From Lucifuga dentata (lineage: Eukaryota; Chordata; Actinopteri; Ophidiiformes; Bythitidae): DNA of 64,000 nucleotides. Every line of letters starts with the position of its first letter. The first letter of the stretch is position 1. The stretch is taken from assembly GCA_014773175.1 (NCBI GenBank), contig VXCM01001519.1, positions 1 through 64,000 on the forward strand, given 5' to 3'. Positions 37,208 through 50,590 of this stretch are shown here, piece after piece. A program made the translations under genes and the position numbers. The notes below the pieces were generated by a model. That model was not told the origin of the DNA. It saw only the letters and a list, made by a program, of their open reading frames with translations, and ran no database searches.

Positions 37208-38904
37208 CTGCAACGACACCAGAGGAACAGACTGCTTCAAACCAGCACCCGCTGTGAAAAACAAAGGTGCTGCTTTTTGGCTCAACAGGTGAGCTCAACC
37301 AGGAAGTTCTTATTTTTGAAAAACCTTACATATGTTGACGAACGTCAAACCTCAAAGACAAAGTTCTCACCATCTTAAAAAGTGAATTAAATGGATTCTC
37401 CTGGACTGGAAATGTTGTTCGTGAGTGCTTTTTGTTTACCTGGACATGGTTTTACTTATTTTGAAGGCAGCGCAGCTCTTTATCAGGGCGACTTTAACAT
37501 GACGGACAGGTTGCCTGAACACAGAATGAGCACTCGCATGCTTCAGCAGCTGCTCAAAGCAGCTTCACATCATTCAGTGGATGGACTCCTACAACACAAC
37601 TCCACCTTAATACTCACTTGCTGGACTTTACATGGAACTGTAGCTTTGCAGTTGGTAGGAAAAAGTGACAAACAGCATGTATGTACCAATATTAACATAA
37701 GAAACCATCTGTAAACACACGTCATTATGACTGCAGGTTCTGTGTGTGTGTGTGTGTGTTTGTGCAGTGGTCATGTATTAATGTCATCAAGCACATATTT
37801 CATGTTCATCTGCAGCCTCACGCACAATGACATACTTCAAAATACTGCTCATCCATTTTAGGAAAATTCATTCTTTTTTTGTTTAAATTACAACTTACAG
37901 ATGCACGTTAAAGTCAAGAAAGCATTTTATATGAAGAAACTTTCAGATGGTTTTTGTCTCTTTCTGAAGTCTGTTCAGCATTTTTCTCAGAGGATTATAA
38001 TGAAAAGCACAAATTCTGTATCATCATTTGAAAACTTTTGTTTTTGTCTGTTACCGTGACACCAGTTTGGTTTTGGGGGATGAGAAGTTGCTATAATTTT
38101 GGAACATGCTGGGCTGGAATTTTGTTCATGGTTTTGCTAAAGTCTCACATCCAAACAGCACCTTTATTAGCAAAACAAACAAATGAACAAACAGGTGAGC
38201 CCCAGAATCATTTCTCAGTTCTCCAAGGTCTTTCCAGGAAGAGGCCCCACAGGGCCCAGGTGGGACCCCAGTCCAAATCCCCTCTGCCTCTCCCCGGGGG
38301 TGGGGTGCTGCCCACAGGAGAGCACCGATTCCCCCTGGGGCTCAAATATCCGCCTGGTGTCCCCTCCCTCATACCCCCCCCCAAAAAAACAGGCAATTAC
38401 TGAACACTGTGTTAAGACAGAAATGGAAATCCTGCATTAACGTGCAAATAAAACTACTTTCATTGTAGCCAAAGCGTCTGAATGTCTTCAGAGTAAAACA
38501 TGTCAGGTTAACAGTCCAACGTCTTCTGTTTTTTTTTTTTTTTTTNTTTTTTTTTTTTTTTGTTTTTTTGTTTTTTGTTTCCCCAGACAGGATTAATCTG
38601 TTCATGCTGGGACGCCTTCACTCGGTGTGAGAAAGTGTCGCCCTCACAAACGTGCCATGCTTTATAAAAAAATCTGTTACTACCCAGAGAGTTTTCACAC
38701 ACACACGCGCATGCACACACACACACAGCAACATGCCGCGTCTGTGCCGTGCAGGCAAAGTTTAACTTCAGCCCTCTATCAATATTTAACTGCCTATTGA
38801 TTCCAGAATAAAAGGAGTGTTGTAAAATGTCAGCCTCAAAATAAGTGCGGCTTTATTAAAAATAAATATTCCCCCACCTTCCCTCAGTCAAATTGTGGCA
38901 ATTG

Positions 38905-38938
38905 GTGTGTGTGTGTGTGTGTGTGTGTGTGAGTGTGT
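38905..38938. repeat. (GT)n microsatellite
   Basis: GT run. Confidence 0.9.
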
Positions 38939-39668
38939 GTCACGCTGGGCCCAGTGTGTTTGTCCTGAAAGGTCTGCTCTCTCTTCATTGGCCCTGCTCG
39001 TCCCTTTGAAGTCGACCACAGAGCGAAATGAACAAAGTCCCAATATTTGGCTCTCTCCGTTCTTTTCTCTCCCTCACTCGTTCTTTTTTCTCAGGAAGTA
39101 AATTACTCTCTTCTGCCTTTGTTGGCGATTGAATGAATATCACAGGAATACCAAATATGCCCAAACTTGTATTTAATGTGAGGTGTGTTTTCCTTTTTTA
39201 ACCAGTCATAGTGGCTAATTGTGGGGCTGGAATGCATGTATCTTTATCCAATCCGCTGACTCTGCTATCTCACAATTCCCTCTGAACAAAGACAGCCCAC
39301 AAGGGAAGGGCCTCTGGAAGAAGAATATTAAAAAAAAAACCAAAACCTAAACTTCAGAACCAAAATACAGAGAGGTACGTTCAAAAATCCTTTCCCCCTC
39401 TGTCCGCCCTCCTTCTCTTCTGTGCACATCCTAGCCAAAAAGCCAAAGTCCTGGTCCACCGGGGTGGGGGAAGTTTGTGGGTGAGGAGGGGTAAGCACAG
39501 TGCTGTCAATCACATGTCGCAGAGTCCCGCCCCCCTCATTAGGGAGGTAAACAATAAAGAGAGCCGATGAGAGACGTGACCAGGCAACACCAGAGTGGGG
39601 CAGGCTGGGTAACCAGACACCCAGGAAAAAACAAAACACCCTGCAGCCACTCGGTGACCCCGCCTCCC

Positions 39669-39754
39669 CTGAGAGAGAGAGAGAGAGGGAGAGAGAGAGA
39701 GAGAGACTTGGAAGGACTGTGTGGAATCCTTCTAGATCCCCCTTTTCCCTTCAG

Positions 39755-39786
<32 letters not shown>

Positions 39787-39990
39787 CGATCACGTTAAAA
39801 CTCACATGGTAGGTGCTTATTCAGATAACCCTCGCCGTGCACGCCAACGGTAACCATGTGAGTCCGCACAAGGCACACAAGAATGCGCTGGTTCAAATCC
39901 CCATGAAGCCCTCCCCACCCCACCACTCCGATGCTAAATTTATTCAAGGGTGCAAACTGGTGCAAAACCCTGTTTTCTCAAAAAAGAAAA

Positions 39991-40036
<46 letters not shown>
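39669..40036. repeat. Cluster of (GA)n and (CT)n tracts
   Basis: GA at about 39669-39702, CT at 39759-39786 and GA at 39989-40036. The facing GA and CT blocks could pair in RNA. Confidence 0.85.
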
Positions 40037-40038
<2 letters not shown>

Positions 40039-41055
40039 TAGAGATGTAGCATCAAACAATTAGATCCAGTCTTGTACAAAACTTAGAAAGACTTGTTAAT
40101 GAAAGACGATTTCATACCATCCATTTATTAACATATTTCCCCAGATTTCCTTCTTTTTTCTCTTCTCTTCTCCTGTGGAAAGGCCCCCAAGAGCTGGCTT
40201 TGGCTGCAGTCCAAATGGAGTCATGAGACAAAAGTGTCACCAGAGGCCGAGGAAGCCGACAGGAGGGAAAAATGGCTGACAAAAAATCTGTAGCTGAACC
40301 TTTTGTCACATGCAAGCATGCTGAACATGGAAAGACAAAAGTGCAGTGGTTTTATTATTTTTCATTTCAGGGCCTGTGTTTTATGGTTCAACAACCAACA
40401 TTTAATTTGAAAACTCCACAGCGTCTCTATACACACCTGTAGATCGCTGATGTTGAGGAAAAACGCAGGAATGTGTTGATGAAATATGAAAATTATCCAA
40501 TCACGTGATGACAAAAACATTAGGATGAGAAGCCAACATCCCCAAAGTCTTTCTTCTGTTTCTGTAATGTGAATCAGCACAAACCCAAATCATAACTCCT
40601 GAATTCCCCAAAACTCACATCCAACAGGATCGCAGATCCTTGTTATCGCCGCTTCCTGTCAACTAGTAACCCTGAAAGAGTTAGCGACATCATCAAACGG
40701 CACCCATGTGATTGGATTCCACAGTTCACCTTATCAATCAGGGTCTGTATTGTGCCGCCCCGGCGTGTTACAAAGCCCAAATAGATTTGCAAATGGGAAG
40801 TGTGTGTTTGTGTGTGTGTGTGCTGGGGGTGAGAAGTTGGGAGGGGTGAGAGAAAGGGGTGTGGAGAGGGATAAGCTCCTGCATAGGATTACATATTGAT
40901 TTTAAACATATAAAAAAGACTTATCGTATCAAACCGTAACAGGAAAAACTCTGGGACCTGGTTATGCATAAATCCCTTTTAGATGGTGAGAGGGTGTCCA
41001 CTTTAAAACGTGCACGCTCTCGCTCAAACCCCACACACACACAGGGAGCCTATCA

Positions 41056-41182
41056 GTATGTGTGTGTGTGTGCATTCATAGGTGTGAATCAGTAAGCAGA
41101 TAAAGAGGGCATAGTGGANGTATGTGTGTGTGTGTGCATTCATAGGTGTGAATCAGTAAGCAGATAAAGAGGGCATAGTGGA
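41056..41182. repeat. N-scar direct duplication (63 bp)
   Basis: 41056-41118 repeated at about 41120-41182 around the N at 41119. Confidence 0.9.
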
Positions 41183-42411
41183 TCAATTTTGTGGCAGGGA
41201 GATGAGAGTGTGGCATACAGATGGCATTTTCCCGCCTGGCATCACACCAAGATGGTACAAGGAGGCAGTTATCACTGGGCATGCTCACAAACACCCCCNC
41301 CCCCAGCTGTTTTACTCTGCCACAGCTGCACATATACATCAAACTCACAAAGTGTTTTTAATGTCTGGGGCTGTGTATAAATATACGATGATTTGATCTT
41401 AAAATTTGAATCCAAAATTATTACATCAGCTTATTGCCATAATAAATCCATTCTGCTGGATTTTTAAAGAGCCGGATCCTGATTTATATTCCCAAAAGTG
41501 CAGAAAAAGTACTTAGTTCCTTAATAATATGGTATTAGTGGCAGCTGATCAAAATTCCCATTGCAGCTGTAATCATGCAGCCACACACACTCCTTCTGCT
41601 CCCATAAGTTTTTACTCTTCATATCCTTCCCTTCTTTCTGACTTTTATGTATTTAAAACATATATTTTATCGCCACACGAAAGCAGCCATATTAAAAACT
41701 GTTCAGCCAGTAACTTCTAACTCATAAATCAACTAAAAAAGAAATGTTGGAATTTTTTTTTTTCTTTTTAAATGCCTACTGTAGCAGAATAGCAGCTTCA
41801 AAGTTGATTTCTGCCCACCAAACGCCATCCTCTCCCCCCTGACTCCTCTTTCCACCTCAAAGCACCTTGTCTTTCTTCTCCCCTCTCATCTCTTCTCTCA
41901 TATGTCTGAGCGAACTGCAGCACCCAGTTATAGTCAGAAATATGAATATTGAATAAATATCTGCAGCATGACCAGACATCAGGCAAAGTACCTCAACTAA
42001 ATTACCTTATTTTTAACTCGCATCAACAGTTTTTACTGAGGAATCAGTTCTAATTATGTGTGTTACATCACTATTTATAAAACTGTCTTCCTCATGAGAC
42101 AGCAAAACAGGAAGTAGCAATTTTAGCCAGTTAGCTTCAGTGCATAAAGACCTGTACATAATGTATGTTACTGAATGACTTATATGTGACTTATATGTGA
42201 CACCTATGTAGGCTGACTTAGAGGAAGAGACAAAGAGAGAGGTATGTGTCTATGAGTGCAGGTATGTTGCAAGCGTGTGTGTGTGTGTGTGTGTATTTCT
42301 CTCTCATTCTCTGTCATCGACTAGTCAACCAAATCAACAATTATCTGCACACCTTATGATCGCTCAATAGACCTGCCCAAGCACCAAATAAAAGCTGGAA
42401 AGATGGTTTCA

Positions 42412-42460
42412 CACACACACACACACACACGCACGCACGCACGCACGCACACACACTGAG
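42412..42460. repeat. (CA)n/(CGCA)n microsatellite
   Basis: CA run with CGCACGCA units. Confidence 0.9.
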
Positions 42461-42542
42461 GCAGAGACAAAAGACTGACACAAACAGCCCTGAGATGTAC
42501 AACTGACTGTCTCAGATACACGGACACACAAACAGACACATA

Positions 42543-42555
42543 GACACGGACACGG

Positions 42556-42619
<64 letters not shown>

Positions 42620-42628
42620 AGAGAGAGT
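42543..42628. repeat. (CA)n(GA)n microsatellite
   Basis: Long CA run, a short CGCGCG segment at its left, and GA at its right end. Confidence 0.9.
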
Positions 42629-43234
42629 TCCCTTCCCAGCAGCTCAGAACTATCTGTGTCTGGCTACAGAAAGGTAGAGCCTGTGAATGTTAAGTGCCTC
42701 CCTTAGGGAGGAAAATAAGGCCGACTGATAAGTTAGTCACCGGCAAATCCATCAAGTCCACATGAAGGAGAGAGGAGCGCAGTGACATGCCACCCACCAC
42801 CTCTCCACCTTACACACTATCTGTGCCCCTTCCTCCACACACACACACACACACAAGCAAGAAGCAGCTACAAAACACATTCAAAGTAAACAAATTAATG
42901 CTCCTAAAAGTAAACACAGACACTAAGACACGTAAATGCAGACATTAAAAAAAGAAGACAAAACCTCTCACACACACTTCAAGGCAAAACAGTATACATA
43001 GTCAAACCCACACTGAGAAAGTGCAGGAAAACTCGCTGACACAAACTCCAGCACTCTGACATGTGAAGCAGCAAAATTAAAAACAGAAACACACACACAC
43101 ACAGCCACTCAATAAAGATAAATCTATAACACAGACAGAGGAAATCAACCTGAGGCAGCCTGCATGGTCCTGTCTGCAGCTCCTGCTCGGCTACACATGT
43201 CTGGTCCCCCAACCCCTCAACCCCACCCCTGCCT

Positions 43235-43480
43235 GGCCCACCTCCTTTCTTGCTAATTACAATTGATTTATTATGGACCAGGTACCTTATCAGGTGCCCG
43301 GTGAAATTACTATGGGTGTCCGAAGGCTGTGAGGGGGCTGAGGAACAGGGTGGGGGTGGTCAATGTCGAATGGCAAAATCAATTAGCATTGATTGGCAAA
43401 AGGTTCATTTTGGCAAAGAGGACGCAGTCGAAAGGGATTAAACTTCCCTGGCCCCCTGACAACTTTGATACGACACAATA
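43235..43480. promoter_or_regulatory. Candidate intronic enhancer (unverified)
   Basis: Repeat-free block with GCTAATTACAATTGATTTAT, CAATTAGCATTGATTGGC and GGGATTAAACTTCC. Many homeodomain cores within 250 bases, in an ehbp1 intron near otx1. Conservation not tested. Confidence 0.3.
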
Positions 43481-44099
43481 GCTGCTTTTCTGGCTGCGGT
43501 ATAGTTAGCAAGCTTTCAATAATGTAACTATGTTTTTTTCTCGCTGCGGTCTCAATTTGATTCTTGATTTCAACCAGGCATCGGCTACTCAGGTCTAGCT
43601 AGAAATAGATAGCATTGATCAAGTATCAGGTAGTGAAATCCCTCACAACCTCACATCTTAATCCTCATCAAGAAGCCGACACAGAATTCAAATGATCCTG
43701 CTTCAGGCTGTGAGTGAAGGCTGAACAGCTGGACGATATGCAGGTCAGGCTCACCTGAACCATACAGGTAAGCAAAGATGAATTCTTTGATAGGATCTAA
43801 ACTTACACACACACAAAATTATCTTCAACTACTCAATATCATTTTGAAGGGGAAATGTAATTTTAAGTGTGGCTCCTCTACCAGCCACTTTGACAGCTGA
43901 TCAACTGTTAACCAGATTTCCTACAATAAAATCTCACCTGACAGGTAAAGTCTTGAAACTAGTTGGTCAGATTGAAAAACAAAAGCTCTACCTCCACCCT
44001 CAATCTACCATTTGAAAGGCTGGTTTTTCAGATTTTGTTCTTAAATTCACCTTTCTGGTAAGACTAGTGTGAGTGTGTGTGTGCGCATGCGCATCTTAC

Positions 44100-44173
44100 C
44101 CTCGATGGCCAGCATAGCTCTCAGCTCTCTGTTGAGCAGTTCGAAGCGTCTCTCCAGATCATGCTCTTTCTCC
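44100..44173 (-). CDS. ehbp1: ehbp1 exon (bMERB domain, middle)
   Basis: A 74-nt exon, acceptor TTGCCACAG, donor GTAAGA. The first G completes Leu with the CT of the exon at 45317. It then encodes EKEHDLERRFELLNRELRAM and LAIE, and the last G joins AC of the next exon to give Asp (IEDWQKTE). The charged heptad pattern is the coiled-coil helix of the bMERB domain and agrees with vertebrate EHBP1 as I remember it. Confidence 0.92.
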
Positions 44174-44428
44174 CTGTGGCAAGTTAGGAAAAAACCCACA
44201 AAAGTTCATCAATATGTTAATGACTAAATCATTAAGCACTTAAAGAAACCTGCAATAAACATTGATTCAGCTACTCGCCTGAACCTTCTCTGGCCTCGCA
44301 TTAATCTACTGCACATAACTGATACACACTGCACACACACACACCGGGTGCTAGGTAGATTTGTGTGTGTATGTTTTTGTGTGAGGAAGGAAATATAAAG
44401 AGAGAGGGATGTGGAAAAGAGAGGGTGG

Positions 44429-44431
<3 letters not shown>

Positions 44432-44468
<37 letters not shown>
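44432..44468. repeat. (GT)n microsatellite
   Basis: GT run. Confidence 0.9.
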
Positions 44469-44472
<4 letters not shown>

Positions 44473-44489
44473 GGAATATGTGGCTTGTC

Positions 44490-44700
44490 AGTGTGCCTGC
44501 AGCACAAATTAAAATTTTCCCTCTTTCAGCCATATTAGAAAATGAGCTAATTCTGCCCCTAACAGAATTTGTCCTTCACAAGCGCCTTTTCTCTTCGCCG
44601 CCACAAAGAGAGAACTGAAAGGGCTAATAATCAGCCTCTCTGTCAATTGGCCACTTTAAAAGCCTTCCCTTTCCCACGATATAATGTGATTATGAATACT
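44490..44700. promoter_or_regulatory. Candidate intronic enhancer (unverified)
   Basis: Repeat-free block with ACAAATTAAAATTTTCC, GAGCTAATTCTGCC, GGGCTAATAATCAGCC and GTCAATTGGCC. Its sequence complexity differs from the surrounding microsatellite-rich intron. Inference from composition only. Confidence 0.3.
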
Positions 44701-44861
44701 TCAAGTCTCTTCTCTACTCACACACTTTGAAATCCCAAAGCTATAAATGAAAAAAAAAGCCAGTGTGGGTCTCTGTGTGTGTGTTTCCACCTGTCGTGAC
44801 CGCATACAAAGAGACTAGCGATAGAGTGATGATGGCGACATTTCTATTGATTTCATATCCT

Positions 44862-44990
44862 GTCATCATGTAAATCAATGCGCGGATAGACAGAGGGGGT
44901 GAATGGAGTGGTAAGCACACTTCCANGTCATCATGTAAATCAATGCGCGGATAGACAGAGGGGGTGAATGGAGTGGTAAGCACACTTCCA
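44862..44990. repeat. N-scar direct duplication (64 bp)
   Basis: 44862-44925 repeated at about 44927-44990 around the N at 44926. Confidence 0.9.
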
Positions 44991-45316
44991 CCCTGCCTTG
45001 CCTCTATGAGTTTGTCAAACGTCTGTGATGTTTCGAGCTTTTTATGCTTCTCAGAATATAAACAGTACTTAAAAAACAGGTGATAATGGAAGCTGCTCGT
45101 CTGACTTACAAGCAGGAAATGCATGTCTGAAGAGATATGACTTTTCATGTTTTAAAGTAGCTGGTACAAACTCCAAAAATCTCGTAAGACCAGTTAATGG
45201 GGATATTCTGAATGTAACACCAGTTCAACCATAAAATTACATAATGGCCTGCAAGGACAGAGTATTGTCTGGACAAAATGATGACAAAGATGACAGATCG
45301 TCGGTCAGAAACATAC

Positions 45317-45416
45317 AGCAGAGAGAGCTGATTCTGTCTCCTGATGAGAGCGTTCTTCTTGTTGACCAACATGAACCACTCCTGCATCATGGCCTCCTCC
45401 TCCTCCTTGTTGTTAC
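45317..45416 (-). CDS. ehbp1: ehbp1 exon (bMERB domain, proximal)
   Basis: A 100-nt exon, acceptor TTTACTTTCCAG, donor GTATGT. It enters with GT completing a codon, then encodes [20 protein letters not shown] and [12 protein letters not shown], and ends in CT. The phrases [11 protein letters not shown] and [12 protein letters not shown] are characteristic of the EHBP1 Rab-binding domain. The preceding exon (the start of this domain in vertebrates) was not found in the remaining 18.6 kb, so the upstream intron is long. Confidence 0.92.
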
Positions 45417-47396
45417 CTGGAAAGTAAATACAGGAGGAGGGAAAGAAAGAGAGGGGGGGAAGAGAGAGAGAGAAAGAAGCAAAAACATTGTGAGTTAAAC
45501 ACTTCATAGTATACAATTTCTCAGTATTACCTTTTAGCTTGCACCATTTTCAAAACAAGAAAGATTGTTTTTTTTTTTTTCAGATTTCTTAATACAGTAT
45601 CGCAGCACAGCCATCACTTACATCAGATTGTATCTGACAGAAAAGACAATTTTCTACCTTCAATTGCATCTTTACACAATGAGCACATACAGCGCATGTC
45701 AGCGTAAAGCATACGCATGAGTTGTGTTTGTGCGAGTGCGTGTGTTTGAGTATATATTCCATACTTATGTTCCTCGTGTTCACACACTTCACATCATATT
45801 TTCACAATGTCAATACAGTTTCACCGGGGCGGGATTAACTCAGCGATTACAGTCGAGCGCCTTTACAGAGCGGAGCCTCTTACTGTAGGGCAAAACATAT
45901 CCCACCAATCACTCAGCAAGCCTTCACAATAATGCCGCTCTAGCACTCTGGAGCGCTTAGTGTAATTCCTGCTCAACATACGGAGAGCTAGCAACCTTCA
46001 TATGCATGGCTAACGTAAGCTCTACCCCTGCCTGGGGCTAAGGCAATGTGCTGTAACTTACTTACAGGGTACAATAGGATGCATAGAACTGATATGGACA
46101 CAGCACATCGAATGGAAACCGTAGCAACACAAAAACAACCTGCCCCAAGAACAGCCTCCAACAGGTACATCCGACTCTGAACAAACACGAGGAGGAGAAG
46201 TCTGACTAACACAGATCAGCGGCTGCTGCATGGCAATAAGACGGGAAGAGTTAAAGGTTTGACTCCAATCGGACAATCTGCTGTCTGTGCACAAAACAGC
46301 AAATGATCATATTGTCTATTTCACTGATATTGTAATAGTATTAATACGTAAGTATTAATAATGATTATTAGTTTCAGTGCTTTGAAGTACAAATTTATTT
46401 TTAGAATCTCATTAATTATCTTGGCTTGTCAAACCAAGGAGACATATTGCTCAATTTTTGGCATATAGTCACTAGTCTCCTATTAATTCTCAAAATCAGA
46501 ATTTCCACATGATCAATAGAGGAGCCTTTTCAACAGGATGAAGAGTTACATAATTAGTGGACTAAATAGGCACCTACAGTGTTTTGTGATATGATGAGAT
46601 GGAATCAGTAAATCATACTTAATGTCATCTGTCATAGCTGATATGTAGAATGTTAAAAACTTTATTTTACTTAAGGTAACATGTTTTAATTAGGACCATG
46701 CTTTTTTTAAAATTTAGGTCTGATTAATTTTACAACTGCATTTACCTAAACAGATCACTTGCATGTTTTACAGTGTGCTCAGCACATTCAGCACCACTTC
46801 TTACAGAATTGGAAAAAAGCTGTGTGCCTCTGGAGGCCATTTAAGCAGCATTAATCTGACACTCCAAGTGTCTGTGAAGAGGAGAAATGGATGAAAACAG
46901 AAGAGGAGAGATGAAAGATCATCATGGGGCTTATTTTATTATTTCTCTTACTGTTTTTTTTTCCCACTCAAGAGGAATGTTTGGGTAGCTACAGGTATAA
47001 CAGAATTAACACGAGACTCTGATTTATTAATTAAGGATCCTCTAATGAGAAAGGTGTTGTTTCAATGGACACTTTTCAATTTCTTATGCTTTTACCTCAT
47101 ATTTTTCTATTACATGGAAGTCATTCCATGCATATCAAAAATGGTCATACATTTATTATTGCACTCCATTTTAGTGGCCAACATCAAATATCAGTAATGT
47201 AGTAATTTAAGATTTTTCTATCATTTCATTTATTGTAATACATTCTGGATAAACATGTCAAACACCTGTGATGCAATAGCAACATAGGAATTAAGAGCAA
47301 CTGTGGAACAATAGGCTTGTTGCTTTATGGGCGCCTAAATACAATCACAGTGAGTGGGGAAATGATTCAGCTCAACAGGATGAGAGAAGGAAATCT

Positions 47397-47397
47397 G

Positions 47398-47451
<54 letters not shown>
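47397..47451. repeat. (CT)n(CA)n microsatellite
   Basis: CT run directly followed by a CA run. Confidence 0.9.
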
Positions 47452-47791
47452 AATATTGGGCTGTTTCAAACTGACGACAAAAGGCAGGCGTGTGGATGTG
47501 TGCACGGACACCAGTGAGTGTGTGGACATTTGTGATACTCTGAGCCAGCAGATGTATGTAATTTCATTTAGGAGGGTGGAGAGAGGAGGGCAGAGGGGGG
47601 GAAAAAACGAATGAAAGAAAGCTTCAGGATTTAGCGGAATCAGGGGCTCGTGGATTACTGTAGTCAACTTTGAAACGGACGACACTCGGAGGGAGGATAA
47701 AGCCGGCGCTGACAGGTCATTGTGCTGCCTCGAAGTCAAATAAAACAAGCAAATAATAATGGCAAATATTAAGCTCCTGTGACATTGTGGC

Positions 47792-47920
47792 GAGGCGGGC
47801 TGGAAGACGAAGGGGGATTATAAAGCTATATCCCCCACTGCTAGCCAGCCAGCCANGAGGCGGGCTGGAAGACGAAGGGGGATTATAAAGCTATATCCCC
47901 CACTGCTAGCCAGCCAGCCA
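47792..47920. repeat. N-scar direct duplication (64 bp)
   Basis: 47792-47855 repeated at about 47857-47920 around the N at 47856. Confidence 0.9.
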
Positions 47921-47950
47921 GCAGCTACCAGCCAACCACCAGCTACATTT

Positions 47951-48235
47951 TAAGAAAGGAGGGAGGGGAAGTGAAGGGGAGAGAGCAAGGGAAGCAAAGA
48001 GAAGGAGGAGAGGAGAGATAGAGGGAGGGAGCTCAGAAGTAGGGGAGGTTGATGAAGGAGACAGGAGAAAGAAGAGTAGAGGGAAGGACAGAGAAAGAGA
48101 CAAGGGGAAACGTTAAATGTGGAAGTGAGATGAGTGGTGGAGGAGGGAGAGAGCGCCGGAGAGAATAAGGACAAGCAGGTGAAAGATTTCACGGCAGAGA
48201 GGAGGCGATGGAGGGAACAAGGGAGGACGAGTGGC
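47951..48235. repeat. Long poly-purine (GA-rich) tract
   Basis: About 285 bases, overwhelmingly A and G on the plus strand with isolated pyrimidines (AAGAAAGGAGGGAGGGG and similar). Irregular rather than a simple microsatellite. The minus-strand frames across it (Ser/Leu/Pro-rich) are compositional. Confidence 0.75.
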
Positions 48236-49265
48236 ACAGGACGTAGCACAGCTGCTCAGCATCTTTGCTCTTTCACTTGACCTCTCCAGGGTTGAACTTT
48301 GACCCCCAGATACTACCTGAGTCTTAAAGAAACAGAGGTGTGTTTCCAGTTGATCCAACTAAAGAAAGTCACCTCTGACATAATTATGTTTAGGAGCGAT
48401 ATAGCTTAGTGATTATTAAAATTTTTAGGAAGCCAGTGCACAATGAACCTTCAAAAAATATTTACAGTCCTGCACACGTTTCATTTCAGATTGTGGAGAG
48501 CTTCACAATTTTTAATTTTATCACTATTTCAGTATTCTCTGTACAATCTTTTCTGCTCTGTCCACACGTTTTAGTAACTTATATCTCATCTATGACACCA
48601 GACAAACAAGTAATAGCACAATGCAGGATTGAGGGTTTGATTCCCAGATCTACACAGAATGGGTCTCGGGTCCAATTTCCACTGGGGCTACCCACTGTAC
48701 TGCCATGAAAGCATTCACTGAATGACATATGTTAAGAGTGACCACAAGAGAAAAAATGAAGACTGTTGTGAGGTATGAAGACAAATGGTGTAAATATCCC
48801 TGGCAAACACTAGTGACACTGGGTCTGTGAATCCAGCCTTGGCTCTGAGATGCTGTGGATCCATGCTGGCTCTCGGGGGGCCATCTTGGATCAAAGCGTC
48901 TGGCAGTTTGGCAGGCTGCATTCTGGGTCTTGCTGGTTGTCTTACACACCATTTCGCAGTGCTCAACACAGAACAGAAACAGGTCAAATCTGCTGAGAAT
49001 GCAAGCAACAAATTTGGCATTGGTACAATGTTTGATCATGACATGAAAGAATTATGAAATCTGACTGACTGAGATACGTTGTGTTTTCCGACTTAGAGGA
49101 AGCTTTATCGTTAATATCATGTTCTGTGTTATTCAGCTATCAGTGTTGCTGCGATGTGAGAAACACACAAGCATCAAGATACAATCAACTCAGACACACA
49201 CATATATACACACACAGCTAAGATACAACAGATACACACATCCTAACAACCCCTCTATCTGATTG

Positions 49266-49307
<42 letters not shown>

Positions 49308-49403
49308 CACACAATGACATGAGTGATTGTGTGTAGGGGAGACTGTTATCCTTAAGGCATGGAGAGGCTGGTTAGCAAGAATGAATGTATGTGTGTATCT
49401 GTG

Positions 49404-49443
<40 letters not shown>
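49266..49443. repeat. Facing (CT)n and (GA)n tracts
   Basis: CT at 49266-49304 and GA at 49407-49443 on the same strand, about 100 bases apart, so the two can pair as a long imperfect hairpin. Confidence 0.85.
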
Positions 49444-49447
<4 letters not shown>

Positions 49448-50590
49448 AGATTAAGATAGCTGCCTCTGTTTCATTCAGTGTAGACAGGAATAATGAAACC
49501 CACCATGAGGTGGCCAAACTGCTGCTGGTATTGGTGGCATGAACTGGTTATTAATTGACAATGGCTGTTAAGACAAAATAAGAAATCTGAAATCAACACT
49601 TTGGCATTTCTGAACCTGCAGTTTTTTGTGGACATTTTAGAGACTACATGACAATTTAAAAAAATAGGCTATACAGGACCACAGATGATTTTTTTTTTTA
49701 ATGCTGAAAGGTTTCTACAGATAAAAGATAACAATTGTGTGAGAATTATAAGAAATCCCTGGTCATCAAGCGATTTAACACTCATGCAACAAAAGACAAT
49801 CTGCGACAAAATTCTGACAGTGTCCGAAGTTCAGGACCAAAATCTCAATGTGACTGTTGCTATGATGCCAACCAATGGGAATATGGGATGAAATTTCAGA
49901 AGGATGTTTCTGAGGTTCAAATAGTGTCATGACATGTCATTTCTGTTTCTTTCTTCCTCTTGCTCCTTCTGCTTCTTAGTGTAACATCACATCTTACTCT
50001 TATTATTTAATGTGACTAATGTGTGTAATTGGTATTTATAATGAAATGTGTGTAATTGGTATTTATCTTATGTAATTATTGATTATCGCCTTGTAATTAC
50101 TGTCTGTTCATTCACTTGTGATGTTAATAAAAAAAATATGTTGTGACAACTGTTTTTTTGGGTTATAAAGTGTTTTTCTGTGTGTGAGTTTGTTACAGTT
50201 ATGCTACATTTAACATTTCTGTGTATATTAACATGTCTCTCTTTGAGCTATCTGCAATATTTACACATATAAAGGCAACATCTGAGGAAATTGCTAAACT
50301 TCTTTGATATGAGAGTCTGATCAGCACCAGAAAAGTAAGTTAGTGCTTCAAAGTGAGGTCACATTGGAAAACTGCTTTTCCAATAAAGTTTCTACAAATC
50401 AAACCGTGTCTGGCTTTAGTTTTGTGTTTTCTTTCATATTTAGTGATAAATGTTTAGCGATTCATACTTTTTGTATATTGGAATGTTACTGTGGCAAGTC
50501 TTGCAGTCGGTCTAAACGTATGTAGCATTTGTTTTATTCAGCAAACACTGGTTGACTTGATAACATTTTAACTGTAATATTTTGATTTTA

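Larger units (their letters stand above)
37208..44099 (-). other. ehbp1 intron, 6.9 kb
   Basis: Phase-1 intron between matched ehbp1 exons. It contains poly-T/N at 38529-38561, (GT)n at 38905-38938, GA and CT tracts at 39669-40036, an N-scar duplication at 41056-41182, poly-C/N at 41299, and CA-rich tracts at 42412-42460 and 42543-42628. A repeat-free candidate regulatory stretch lies at 43235-43480. No further exon recognised. Confidence 0.8.
44174..45316 (-). other. ehbp1 intron, 1.1 kb
   Basis: Phase-2 intron. It contains (GT)n at 44432-44468, a repeat-free candidate regulatory stretch at 44490-44700, and an N-scar duplication at 44862-44990. Confidence 0.85.

Noticed and set aside
47906..48249. 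Ser/Leu/Pro-rich minus frames
   Set aside because: Translation of the poly-purine tract's complement.
48610..48700. GGTTTGATTCCCAG tRNA-like B-box (also near 50850)
   Set aside because: Could be decayed SINEs, but the A-box and tail are not visible, so no feature was called.
50031..50078. Short direct repeat GTGTGTAATTGGTATTTAT
   Set aside because: Two 19-base copies in AT-rich DNA with no N between them. Probably ordinary slippage, with no further structure.
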